Of a DNA stretch of 64,000 nt, positions 28,093 to 35,112 are shown piece by piece. Both the position numbers and the translations under genes were made by a program. Source of the DNA: Sphingomonas lenta (lineage in GTDB: Bacteria; Pseudomonadota; Alphaproteobacteria; Sphingomonadales; Sphingomonadaceae); NCBI RefSeq assembly GCF_002288825.1, contig NZ_NSLI01000004.1, positions 122,501-186,500 of the forward strand, given 5' to 3'. The notes under the pieces are model-generated. The model was not told the origin of the DNA. It ran no database searches and saw nothing but the letters and a program-made list of their open reading frames with translations. How positions within the stretch are numbered: position 1 is the stretch's first letter; every line of letters begins with the position of its first letter.

Positions 28093-28118
28093 TGTCCGCT
28101 GAGGGTGGAAAGCGGATT
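28093..28118. repeat. Small palindromic repeat, copy 1
   Basis: GTCCGCT and AGCGGAT flank a GAGGGTGGAA centre. It is one of four similar elements between 28.0 and 29.7 kb. Confidence 0.5.
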
Positions 28119-28137
28119 TGGGGCGTGCAGCTGACGA

Positions 28138-28515
28138 TCAGTTCATCAGTTCAGAAACATAAACCGCAGCTACTCGGTCGCGCTTGTCGGTTGTCCAAGA
28201 CAGCTTGGTCGCATGCCACCCGACCTCGTCGTACCACCAGGAAACGTAAGCACAGCGGGAAGTAGTACAGGGGAAATCACCCGCCTCCGCGGTGGAGAAT
28301 CCTGCCGCTTTCAACTGTGCCACGAAATCACTTTCCGACCCGCCAGGTTCGAAACGGACCGCCAAGCGCCCCGTCTCTTCAACGGCTTCTTCGATAGGCA
28401 GGCTTTGCAGCCGCTGGAGCAGTTCTGAACGTGGACTTGGTGTCGCCCGAGACGCCGCAAGCAGGGCCAAGCATAAGCCGGCACCCGCCAGGGTTCGAGA
28501 GGTCCGGCCCCGCAT
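28138..28515 (-). CDS. Hypothetical exported protein, 125 aa
   Basis: The N-terminus (RTLAGAGLCLALLAASRATP) is a plausible signal peptide. The mature part has two close cysteines in FPCTTSRCAYVSWW, possibly a disulfide, and a Trp-rich segment (WWYDEVGWHATKLSWTT). The family is not recognised. It lies in a repeat-rich stretch between small palindromes and is divergent from the next gene. Confidence 0.6.
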   Translation of the reverse strand: MRGRTSRTLAGAGLCLALLAASRATPSPRSELLQRLQSLPIEEAVEETGRLAVRFEPGGSESDFVAQLKAAGFSTAEAGDFPCTTSRCAYVSWWYDEVGWHATKLSWTTDKRDRVAAVYVSELMN

Positions 28516-28562
28516 GGCGGTTAATCTAGCGCTCGCCCTGAATTAAAGGCAAGACACACACG

Positions 28563-28592
28563 AATGTCGGATTGAGATGGAGAGCGGACGTT
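28563..28592. repeat. Small palindromic repeat, copy 2
   Basis: AATGTCGG and GCGGACGTT arms around a degenerate centre. It overlaps the first possible ATG of the following gene, which argues for a later start for that gene. Confidence 0.4.
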
Positions 28593-28945
28593 CCACTTCT
28601 GTGAGGGAGGCTGGAAAGCTGCCGACGCCTTCCATACCATATCGCGTGGACTTTTCCGGTCTCCTCGTGATTCCACTCGCGGCGATCATATCGGCCGCCT
28701 GGATCGTCGGCGCTGCTCTGCTCTCGCAACGCGTGGCGACCTTCCGTCCCCCGTTCCTGCTCTCTTACGCTCTCGGCGTGCTCCCCATGCAACCTTGGCT
28801 CATAGCTTCGTGGCTAGACGCCGGAATGTTTGTGGTCATGCTTGTGATGCTGGCGCTTTGGGTTACGGCCGGGTGCACCGTCGGAGCTATGCCTGCGATG
28901 GCCGCCGTCGCTCTGGTACGTAGGTTTGCCCGGCCCAAGCAGTAG
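28577..28945 (+). CDS. Hypothetical membrane protein, up to 122 aa
   Basis: Three hydrophobic segments are visible (LLVIPLAAIISAAWIVGAAL; FLLSYALGVLPMQPWLIASW; MFVVMLVMLALWVTAGCTVG). The ATG at 28577 lies inside a palindromic repeat, so the GTG at 28646, just before the first helix, may be the true start. The family is not recognised. Confidence 0.5.
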   Translation: MESGRSTSVREAGKLPTPSIPYRVDFSGLLVIPLAAIISAAWIVGAALLSQRVATFRPPFLLSYALGVLPMQPWLIASWLDAGMFVVMLVMLALWVTAGCTVGAMPAMAAVALVRRFARPKQ

Positions 28946-28951
28946 CTGAAC

Positions 28952-28975
28952 GTCCGCAAAGGGTCGAAAGCGGAC
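28952..28975. repeat. Small palindromic repeat, copy 3
   Basis: GTCCGC and GCGGAC are perfect 6-bp arms around AAAGGGTCGAAA. It is the best-preserved copy of the family. Confidence 0.55.
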
Positions 28976-29001
28976 CTGCCCCAAATACCCGTTCGATGTG
29001 G

Positions 29002-29553
29002 TTAGCGGATTTCGGCACTGAGGGCCGCCGCAGCATCGACTCGGTCGATCAGGACCGAGACGCCGGCGATTACGCCTTGCTTAAGCTGGCCGCGTGCGAA
29101 TGCCGGCACTAAGACATGATGCATCAGTTCCTGACAGAATGCGTCCGGCAACTCTCGTCGTAGCCCATCTCCTACGCTGATCCGGGATTTCTGGTCGCGA
29201 GGAGCGACCAACAGGATGATCCCGTCGTTCACGCCCTTGCGCCCGACGCCCCATTGATTTCCGAGACGTCTCGTGAACGCGCCCACCTCCTCGCCCCCAA
29301 GCGTCGCAACGGTGACCACCGCCATTTGCTGCTTCGTCTCGCGCTCGAGGCGCCCTAATCGATCCGTCAGACGCCGGCGAGTTTCAGGCCCGAGCACGCC
29401 GGCCTGGTCGACGACGTAGCCGGTGAACTCCGGTTAAGCGACGGACCCGGCCTGATACGCCTTGCCGGGGCTGCACGACGTCGAACCTGCGACCGCCGAG
29501 GCGATCACCACGGTGACGCCGGCCCGCTTGGGCGGTTGGAGGGGTTCGGTCAT
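29002..29553 (-). pseudogene. TPM-domain (TLP18.3/Psb32-type) protein with an in-frame stop
   Basis: From ATG 29553 the frame encodes a leader with a lipobox-like end (VVIASAVAGSTSC) and reaches TAA at 29434-29436. The same frame continues with FTGYVVDQAGVLGPETRRRL, the canonical start of a TPM domain, then GVNDGIILLVAPRDQKSRIS and VGDGLRRELPD. Only the single stop separates leader and domain. Downstream initiation at the GTG 29397 would give a cytosolic, leaderless fragment. The family is normally membrane-anchored or periplasmic. Confidence 0.7.
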
Positions 29554-29615
29554 GCGCCGACCTTCCGACGCAGATATGTCGACCGCCAACAGCGTTGACG
29601 TCGGTTGAACGTCAA

Positions 29616-29642
29616 CGTCTGTAATAGGCGGAGAGCGGACGT
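29616..29642. repeat. Small palindromic repeat, copy 4
   Basis: ACGTCTGT and GCGGACGT arms. It is the copy nearest the type III secretion region, and its centre is diverged. Confidence 0.4.
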
Positions 29643-29694
29643 AAGCGCTCGATCCCGCGCCGCGGTCGGGCCTGCGGACGCCCGTCCCGCGGCG

Positions 29695-29952
29695 TCAGCC
29701 GCCGTGCGCGCGGACGATGGGGTCGAACTGTTCGGGATCGGCGCGGAGGCGGGCGAACTCCTCGGCGGAGATGTCGAAGCGGCGCTCGCGGCCGGCCAGG
29801 TCGCCGGTGTCGTATTGGAGCACGAACCCGTCGGCGGTGCGCCGGGCGTGCCAAGCGGGACCCCACAGGTTATCGGCGTCGTTCCCGCGCGCGACCGGCT
29901 TGGGCGTCACCTTCCCGCCGAGACGAAGTTCCGCTCGGGTTTCCCGCCGCAT
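29695..29952 (-). CDS. Hypothetical protein, 85 aa, end of the T3SS cargo operon
   Basis: A small soluble protein with LWGPAWHARRTADGFVLQYD and RRFDISAEEFARLRADPEQF; no leader or membrane helix. An AAGGTGG site precedes the ATG at 29952, which is only 9 bp after the SseB-like stop, so it closes a leftward operon that starts at 32293. The function is unknown. Its position after a candidate secreted protein leaves room for a chaperone or accessory role, but no motif supports it. Confidence 0.6.
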   Translation of the reverse strand: MRRETRAELRLGGKVTPKPVARGNDADNLWGPAWHARRTADGFVLQYDTGDLAGRERRFDISAEEFARLRADPEQFDPIVRAHGG

Positions 29953-29961
29953 GCCGCCACC

Positions 29962-30342
29962 TTAGACGAACTCGTCGAGGACGCGGCGGAGGCCCGCGGG
30001 GTCGATCTCGAAGCCGATGGGCTGGCCGGGGTTCAGGACGAGCCCGTGGTCGGGCGGGACGAGGGGGAGGCAGGTCCGCGCGGGCGCCTGCCAGAGCCAG
30101 ACGGCGAGGCGGTCGACGTCGCGCACCCGCTCGATCGCGGTGTAGCACGCGACCATGGGGACGCGGTTGCGGTCGAAGAGCAGCGGGCGCAGGCCCGCCC
30201 CGTCCGCGGCAACGGGGGCGCCGCTCGGCATCAGCAGCTCGGCGTCGGCGAGCGCGCGGAGCATAGCGGCGATGGGGAGCCGGCCCGCCTTGGCCTCCGC
30301 GATCGCGGCCTCGAGCGGGTTGGACGGCGCGGCGTCGTCCAC
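29962..30342 (-). CDS. SseB N-terminal-domain-like protein
   Basis: A 126-residue protein starting at GTG 30342, one base after the TGA of the upstream gene, so it is translationally coupled. The sequence PLEAAIAEAKAGRLPIAAML, then RPLLFDRNRVPMVACYTAIE and HGLVLNPGQPIGFEI, follows the pattern of SseB N-terminal domains (PF07179-like): two fluctuating-strand segments, an LP/VP-x-[VF] core and an LNPG loop. Relatives occur in secretion-linked contexts, but most are uncharacterised. It does not look secreted. It may assist or regulate the large repeat protein encoded just before it. Confidence 0.65.
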   Translation of the reverse strand: MDDAAPSNPLEAAIAEAKAGRLPIAAMLRALADAELLMPSGAPVAADGAGLRPLLFDRNRVPMVACYTAIERVRDVDRLAVWLWQAPARTCLPLVPPDHGLVLNPGQPIGFEIDPAGLRRVLDEFV

Positions 30343-30343
30343 C

Positions 30344-32293
30344 TCAGAGCCGCCGGATCGGCACCCAGAAGCCGTCCGCCGCCAGCTTGAACAGGGCGGA
30401 GGCGGCGTTGAGCGCGGACGCGGCGGCGTCGCCCGCGGCCGACAGGAGCGCCTCCGCCTGCGCGAGCATCGCCTGGCCGGGCCGATAATAGCCGATATTC
30501 GCCTCGCCGAAGAAGGAGACGCCGTAATCGTTGGTGCCGTTCGCAGCGCCTTGCGCGACGAGGTCGGCGTCCGTGGTCGCGCCCGCGAGCGCGACGGTCT
30601 CGCCCGTCCAGGGATCGCGGAAGAGCACGACCTCCGCGCCGGCGCGGCGCGAGGCGGAGGCGAGGTCGAGCCGCTCCGCCGAGGCTTCCGCCGCCGCGGC
30701 CTCCGCGCGGGCGGCGAGCGCGAGGCCGCGGTCCAGCCCCTCGCGTCCGATCGCGCGGACAGCCATGTCCGACCCTCCGCCGCGCAGCGCCGCGAGCAGC
30801 GCGGTCGCGACGGCCAGCTGCTCGGCGGTCTCGGGACCGGCGGCGCGCTTGGCTTCCCAGCCCGCCGCGGTGCGGTGGGTCGCCGTCCCCTCCGCCCCCG
30901 CGAACCGCGCGAGCGGCGTGCCCGCCTCGCGCGGCGCGCCGAGCGCCGACCGCGCTTCGGCGAAGGCGACGGAGGCGCGGAGGCCGGCCGGGTCGCGCGG
31001 CGCGCCGGCCGCAAGGCGCGCGGCGGCGTCGGCGATCGTGGCGCCCGCACGCCCCGCGGGCGCCGCCCAGTCCCCGCCGGCGACCCGGCCGCGCGGCGCG
31101 GCGCCGACATCGCCTAGCGGCGGCTTCGCCGGACCGGCGGCGTCGGCGGCCCCGCGCCGGGCGGCCGCGCCCAGCTCGGCGAGCGCGGCGCGCGCGGTGC
31201 GGCCGGCATCCGCGGGGGCGGCGGGCTGGAGCGATCGGGCCGTCTCGTTCAGCCCGCGGCCGAGCGCGCGCGCGGCGTCGGCCGCGTCCGATCGCGCGCC
31301 GCGCGCCCAGCCCGCCGGGTCCGGGCGGCCGCCCGGCGGGAGCTGGCCACCGCGCAGATCCTGGGCCGCCGCCCGTATCTCGGTCCGGGCCGTCTGCACG
31401 GCGTCGCGGGCGCCGGCGCGCAAGGTCTGCGCGGCGTCCTTCGCCTCCGCGCGCGCGGCCGGCGCGGCGTCGCCCGCGCCGCGCGCCGCCTGGGCGACGT
31501 CCTTGACGACGGCGCGCGCGGTCTGGGCGGCGTCGCGCAGTTCGGCGCGGGCCGTCTGGACGGCGTTTCCGACGCCGGTGCGCGGGGCTTGGGGGGTGTC
31601 GCCCACGCTGCGGGCGGCTTCCCTCGTCTCGGCGCGGGCGGGCTGGGCGGCGTTTCCGACCTCGGCGCGCGAGGGGCGGGCGACATCGCTCGCGTTGCGT
31701 GCGACCTCCTTCGCTTCGGCGCGCGCGGTTTGAACCGCTTCCCGCGCCTCGGCCCCCACCGTCCGTGCGGCATCCTTCACGTCGGAGCGGGCGGTTTGAG
31801 GCATGTCGGTCGCGCCGCGGGCGGCTTCCTTCAGGTCGGCGCGGGCGCTCTGCGCGGCTTCCTTGACCTCGGCGCGGGCGGCTTGAGTCACGTTCTTCGC
31901 CTCGGCGCGCGCGGTTTGCGTCGCTTCGCGCGCCTCAGCGCGCACCGTCCGCGCGGCGTCCTTGACGTCGGAGCGGGCGGACTGAGGCGTGTCGATCGCG
32001 CCGCGGGTGCTCTCCTTCGCATCGGCGCGGGCGCTCTGCGCGGCCTCCCTGACCTCCGTGCGCGCGGCTTGGGCCACGTCTTTCGCCTCGGCGCGGACGG
32101 TGCGCGCGGCGTCGCGGAGCTCGGGCCCGTTCGCGGGCGCGGCCGCCTGGCGGGCCTGGTCCGGGGCGGGCTTTCCCAGCAGCGCCGCAGCATCCCGCCC
32201 GACGTCGCGGAGCACGCCCGCGCCGGCCTCGGCCGCGCGCGTCAGGCCGGGGACGGCGGCGCCGGCGGCTGAGAGGGGGTCGATGCTGGGCAT
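30344..32293 (-). CDS. Large alanine-rich protein with LEA-like 11-residue repeats; candidate T3SS cargo
   Basis: A 649-residue protein without signal peptide. Residues 1-61 form a low-complexity start suitable for type III export. Residues about 62-316 consist of tandem 11-mers such as AAQSARADAKE and AVQTARAEAKE, punctuated by 18-residue units containing Pro; this is the amphipathic pattern of group 3 LEA proteins. Residues 317-649 form a separate helical part ending in FKLAADGFWVPIRRL, with one more polar patch (FRDPWTGETVALAG; NDYGVSFFGEANIGYY). Its operator (32347-32361) matches those of three other candidate cargo genes. It could be an effector, a translocator or a membrane-binding scaffold. 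The export route is inferred from context. Confidence 0.75.
   Translation of the reverse strand: MPSIDPLSAAGAAVPGLTRAAEAGAGVLRDVGRDAAALLGKPAPDQARQAAAPANGPELRDAARTVRAEAKDVAQAARTEVREAAQSARADAKESTRGAIDTPQSARSDVKDAARTVRAEAREATQTARAEAKNVTQAARAEVKEAAQSARADLKEAARGATDMPQTARSDVKDAARTVGAEAREAVQTARAEAKEVARNASDVARPSRAEVGNAAQPARAETREAARSVGDTPQAPRTGVGNAVQTARAELRDAAQTARAVVKDVAQAARGAGDAAPAARAEAKDAAQTLRAGARDAVQTARTEIRAAAQDLRGGQLPPGGRPDPAGWARGARSDAADAARALGRGLNETARSLQPAAPADAGRTARAALAELGAAARRGAADAAGPAKPPLGDVGAAPRGRVAGGDWAAPAGRAGATIADAAARLAAGAPRDPAGLRASVAFAEARSALGAPREAGTPLARFAGAEGTATHRTAAGWEAKRAAGPETAEQLAVATALLAALRGGGSDMAVRAIGREGLDRGLALAARAEAAAAEASAERLDLASASRRAGAEVVLFRDPWTGETVALAGATTDADLVAQGAANGTNDYGVSFFGEANIGYYRPGQAMLAQAEALLSAAGDAAASALNAASALFKLAADGFWVPIRRL
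31346..32110 (-). repeat. Coding tandem repeats, 33-bp units (11-mers)
   Basis: About twenty units encode [AV]-[AT]-Q-x-A-R-[AT]-[EDG]-[AVL]-[KR]-[EDN]. The unit series is broken by 18-residue and one 21-residue spacer units. The near-identity of blocks (for example DVKDAARTV twice) indicates duplication within the gene. Confidence 0.8.
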
Positions 32294-32346
32294 AATGCGC
32301 TCCCGACTTTACGCGACCTAATGGCGCGTCGGCGCCCGCCGCGCCA

Positions 32347-32361
32347 TAGTCGCAACGATTA
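32347..32361. promoter_or_regulatory. Candidate T3SS regulon operator (site A)
   Basis: TAGTCG-CAA-CGATTA lies 54 bp from the start codon of the leftward 649-aa gene and just upstream of the rightward gene at 32378. Read leftwards it continues into TGGCGC, as do sites B and C. Confidence 0.55.
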
Positions 32362-32377
32362 TGACGGATCGGGGACA

Positions 32378-33070
32378 GTGACGGACGGCGCGCGCGCTTG
32401 GCGGATCCTGGAGGCGGCGGCCGGGCGGGCGGCGGCGCGCGGCGCCATGCTGTTCCGCCTCGACCTGGCGACCGAGCTGGCGCGCGCGGCGCTGACGCCC
32501 GGCGAGCTGGGGGAGGCCGCGCCGATCGCGATGCTGGACGGGGAGGGCTACGCCGTCGCGTGCGTCGAGGACGCGTTCCCCTTGCGCGTCCGCGCGCTGG
32601 TGCGCTTTCGGGACGGGCGCGCCGCGGTGTTCCCCGACGCCGCGGAGGCCCCACCCGCGCTGGAGGCGCTGGCGCATGGCCGGCGCACGGTGGAGCGCGC
32701 GGCGCTGGTCGGCCGGGGCTTGGCGCAGACGGTGCTGATGATGCCGCTCGCCGGCGTGCTAGAGGCGTACGCGATCCGCCGGGCGGAGCGGGAGGGCGAC
32801 CTGGTGCTGGGCGTGCACTGGCTCGTGCGGCTGAGCGGCGACGGCCGGGCGCTCATGGGCTGCGAGCCGCTGTCGCGCTCGGCGGCGACGGTGCCGGCCG
32901 AAGGCGGGCGGCTGCCCGAGCGGATCGCGGTCAGCCATTTCGGCGCGACGCCCAACGAGGCGCACCATTATCTCAGCCTGAAGCACGGGGTGGCGCTGGA
33001 CGTGCTGGCGCTCGAGTCGGAGACGTGGTGGCGCGTCGAGGGGGAGCGGAGCGAGCCGGTCCGCGCCTAG
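32378..33070 (+). CDS. Unrecognised protein in the T3SS locus, 230 aa
   Basis: The family is not recognised. The start GTG 32378 is preferred over ATG 32321, because the latter would place the coding region across the operator. The protein is soluble, with alternating hydrophobic strands (AMLFRLDLATELARAALTPG; APIAMLDGEGYAVACVED; WLVRLSGDGRALMG) and an unusual PNEAHHYLSLKHGVALDVLA near residue 200. It shares the divergent promoter region of the 649-aa repeat protein. A PAS/GAF-like or chaperone-like fold is imaginable, but no motif supports it. Confidence 0.6.
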   Translation: MTDGARAWRILEAAAGRAAARGAMLFRLDLATELARAALTPGELGEAAPIAMLDGEGYAVACVEDAFPLRVRALVRFRDGRAAVFPDAAEAPPALEALAHGRRTVERAALVGRGLAQTVLMMPLAGVLEAYAIRRAEREGDLVLGVHWLVRLSGDGRALMGCEPLSRSAATVPAEGGRLPERIAVSHFGATPNEAHHYLSLKHGVALDVLALESETWWRVEGERSEPVRA

Positions 33071-33126
33071 GGTGCGCCGAGGTCCGGCGCCAGTAGGTGG
33101 GACGCCCGTTCCCCGTCCGCCGTCAC

Positions 33127-33216
33127 CCTGAACTTGGTTCAGGGTTCAGCGGCGTACGCGCGACTCGGGCTGAGTCGTCCGCACCACGATGGATGCTGAA
33201 ACGAGTTCAGCATGAC
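33127..33216. repeat. Dispersed intergenic repeat, copy 1
   Basis: It contains two hairpins: CCCTGAAC/GGTTCAGGG at the left and ATGCTGAA/GTTCAGCAT at the right, joined by a conserved middle. The portion 33134-33216 is repeated at 57254-57336 with few mismatches. It lies in the 3' flank of the 230-aa gene and may also act as a bidirectional terminator. Confidence 0.75.
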
Positions 33217-33269
33217 GGAAGAAGGGGGGTGGTCGGGCGGGCGAGGGCGACGCCGGACGTCGACCCGGC

Positions 33270-34142
33270 TCAGTCGAGCGCGTCGTCGCCCACCTGATAG
33301 GTCATCTCCGCGGAGAAGCGGCGCACGGCGGCCTGGAGGTTCGCCTCCGTCAGCGGGTCGCGCGCGATCGCGTCCAGGGTGGCGAAGGCCTGGGGGCCGT
33401 GGCGGCTCTCGAACAGGGGACGCGCGACCTCGACCACGCGCTCGGAGCCGGGCCAGGTCGCGAGGCACGCCATGCCGGTGAGCAGCCCGCGCAGCTCGTC
33501 GGGCGCGACGGCGGCGTTCTCCAGCGTCTTGGCGCGGCGATACTCGGCCGGGTAGCTGCGCTCGAAGTCGGCGAGGATCTCCGCCTGCGTCGCGGCGTCC
33601 ACGCCCGCGGCGCTGCGGCAGCTGGACGGCGCGGGGGCGGCGTAGCCCGGCGCCCCGCCCGCGTCCGCCGCCGGCGCCGCGGCGGGCCGTGCGTCGAGGA
33701 GGCGCACCGCCCCTCCCTGATAGGCGAAGCGCACCGGCGGGCCGCCCGCGGCGGTGGCGGGCATGGAGACGACGAGCGCGCCCCGCGAAACGCGCGCGCT
33801 GGCGGCGGGGCTGCAGGTGCCGAACGGGTCGGAGACGACGGGGTCGGCGCCGCGCGCGGCCTCCACCACGACGAAGCGGGCGGGGCAGTCGCCAGCCGCC
33901 TCGCCGCGGATCAGGTGGAGCCGGCGGCCGTTCACCGCGTAGCTGCCCGCGACCGCGAGCCGGTCGACGAGCTGCGCGCCGAAGGGGCGGGAGAGCGTGA
34001 CGTCGCCGAGCCGCACCGCCTGCTCGCTGCCCGCCGAGACGATCGCGACGTCGCGGGCGGGGGTAGGGGCGGGACGCCGCTGGGCGTCGGCCGCGGCGGG
34101 GGCGAGTGAGAGGGCCAGCACGGCCCCGAGCGACGGCTTCAT
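33270..34142 (-). CDS. Hypothetical exported protein, 290 aa
   Basis: The start is at ATG 34142 behind GGGAGGATCG. The signal peptide is KPSLGAVLALSLAPAAADAQ. The mature part has an N-terminal beta-rich region with a Cys pair (GDCPARFVVVEAARG; FGTCSPAAS) and a C-terminal helical part with two more cysteines (SSCRSAAGVDAATQ; GMACLATWPGSERVV). It is not a recognised family. It is 74 bp downstream of the 170-aa gene on the same strand and probably belongs to the same transcript from operator B. It may be a periplasmic helper of the secretion system. Confidence 0.65.
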   Translation of the reverse strand: MKPSLGAVLALSLAPAAADAQRRPAPTPARDVAIVSAGSEQAVRLGDVTLSRPFGAQLVDRLAVAGSYAVNGRRLHLIRGEAAGDCPARFVVVEAARGADPVVSDPFGTCSPAASARVSRGALVVSMPATAAGGPPVRFAYQGGAVRLLDARPAAAPAADAGGAPGYAAPAPSSCRSAAGVDAATQAEILADFERSYPAEYRRAKTLENAAVAPDELRGLLTGMACLATWPGSERVVEVARPLFESRHGPQAFATLDAIARDPLTEANLQAAVRRFSAEMTYQVGDDALD

Positions 34143-34216
34143 CGACGATCCTCCCTGGCCGGCCGCGGATCGGGCCGCCGGGGACTTCACGTCGGACGGG
34201 GCGAAGGGTTCCCCCG

Positions 34217-34729
34217 TTAACTGTGATTTTGTCGCGCGAGCATCGCGGCGGCGGCGTCCAGGCGCGCGATCACGCCGTCCACGCCGTCGGGCGCGTCCGC
34301 GTTCCCCGCCGCCTCCAGCGCATCGCGGACGCCCGCCACCTGGCGGTCGCCGGGCGCGCCGGCCAGCCCCGCGAGCTGCACCACCGCCTCGCGCGTGAAG
34401 TCCTCGAGCGAGCGGCGCAGCGCGCCCTCCTGCGCGGGCGTGCCGCCGAGGTCGCGCGCGATGCCCGCGGCGAGGTCGCCGAGCCCGTACACGTCGCCGC
34501 CGCGCGCCAGCTCGCGCGCATCGGGGCGGAAGGCGGCGTCGCCGCCCGTGGCCGCCGCCCAGGCCTGCCGGCCCGCGCCGTCGGTGCGGGCGCTCGCGTC
34601 CACCCAGGCGAGCACGCGGTCGCCCACGGTCCCGATCGCCCCCGCCGCGGCCTCGCGCGCGCCGGCGTTCGGCGCGGCGGACACGCCGAGCGGGGAGGGG
34701 GCGGCGGAGATGCGATCAATGCCGGTCAT
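34217..34729 (-). CDS. Candidate T3SS-exported protein, 170 aa
   Basis: A small alanine/glycine-rich soluble protein with no Sec leader; it begins TGIDRISAAPSPLGVSAAPN, a Ser/Pro/Ala-rich start like those of type III substrates and of the neighbouring candidate cargo. The rest is predicted helical (GALRRSLEDFTREAVVQLAG; GVIARLDAAAAMLARQ). Operator B lies 56 bp upstream of its ATG, at the same distance as in the other two leftward cargo genes. Family and activity are unknown. Confidence 0.6.
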   Translation of the reverse strand: MTGIDRISAAPSPLGVSAAPNAGAREAAAGAIGTVGDRVLAWVDASARTDGAGRQAWAAATGGDAAFRPDARELARGGDVYGLGDLAAGIARDLGGTPAQEGALRRSLEDFTREAVVQLAGLAGAPGDRQVAGVRDALEAAGNADAPDGVDGVIARLDAAAAMLARQNHS

Positions 34730-34784
34730 GGTTCCAGTCCACTAAACTCGCCGCACATTTGGACCTCCGGGAGGGCGGGCGCCA

Positions 34785-34799
34785 TAGTCGAAGCGACTA
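34785..34799. promoter_or_regulatory. Candidate T3SS regulon operator (site B), perfect palindrome
   Basis: TAGTCG-AAG-CGACTA is a perfect 6-3-6 inverted repeat. It lies 56 bp before the start of the leftward 170-aa gene and, in that orientation, is followed by TGGCGC. Confidence 0.6.
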
Positions 34800-34850
34800 G
34801 CCGGGAGGGTCGGGGCCGGCGGCGTCGGAGGATGAAGGGGGAGAACAAAG

Positions 34851-34881
34851 GCGCCTCGGGGTACGGGAACCCCCGAGGCGC
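34851..34881. terminator. Strong hairpin between divergent T3SS cargo promoters
   Basis: GCGCCTCGGGG and CCCCGAGGCGC form a perfect 11-bp stem with a 9-nt loop. There is no T-tract on either side. It separates operator B from operators D, F and E, so it could insulate the two promoters. A terminator role is uncertain. Confidence 0.4.
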
Positions 34882-34940
34882 ACGGCCCCTCAGGGAGGTG
34901 GGGCGTCGGCCGCTATGACCGATACGTACACATCCGGACA

Positions 34941-34999
34941 TAATCGGAAAGACTAGGGGGCCTAAGCGTTTCGGGTAGGCGGCCTAGTCGGAACGCTTA
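34941..34999. promoter_or_regulatory. Three phased copies of the T3SS operator (sites D, F, E)
   Basis: TAATCG-GAA-AGACTA (34941), TAAGCG-TTT-CGGGTA (34963) and TAGTCG-GAA-CGCTTA (34985) start exactly 22 bp apart, about two helical turns, on one face of the DNA. They precede the 200-aa gene at 35113; the last ends 113 bp before its ATG, with CATAAA at 35023 as a possible -10 element. Confidence 0.55.
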
Positions 35000-35112
35000 G
35001 AGCCTTTCGCGTCCGGCCGCGCCATAAAGGGTCGACGGCGGCGGTTCGGCCCCGTTGTCACACGGTTCACGCCTGCGGGCCCCGCGCCGCGCGGCACGGA
35101 AGGAGGAAAGAG

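Noticed and set aside
31346..32110. Tandem repeats as a CRISPR-like or non-coding satellite
   Set aside because: The period is a multiple of three within one open frame and encodes a regular amphipathic peptide pattern.
34851..34881. Hairpin as a simple rho-independent terminator
   Set aside because: There is no T-tract on either strand, and no gene transcribes towards it; kept only as a hairpin of uncertain role.
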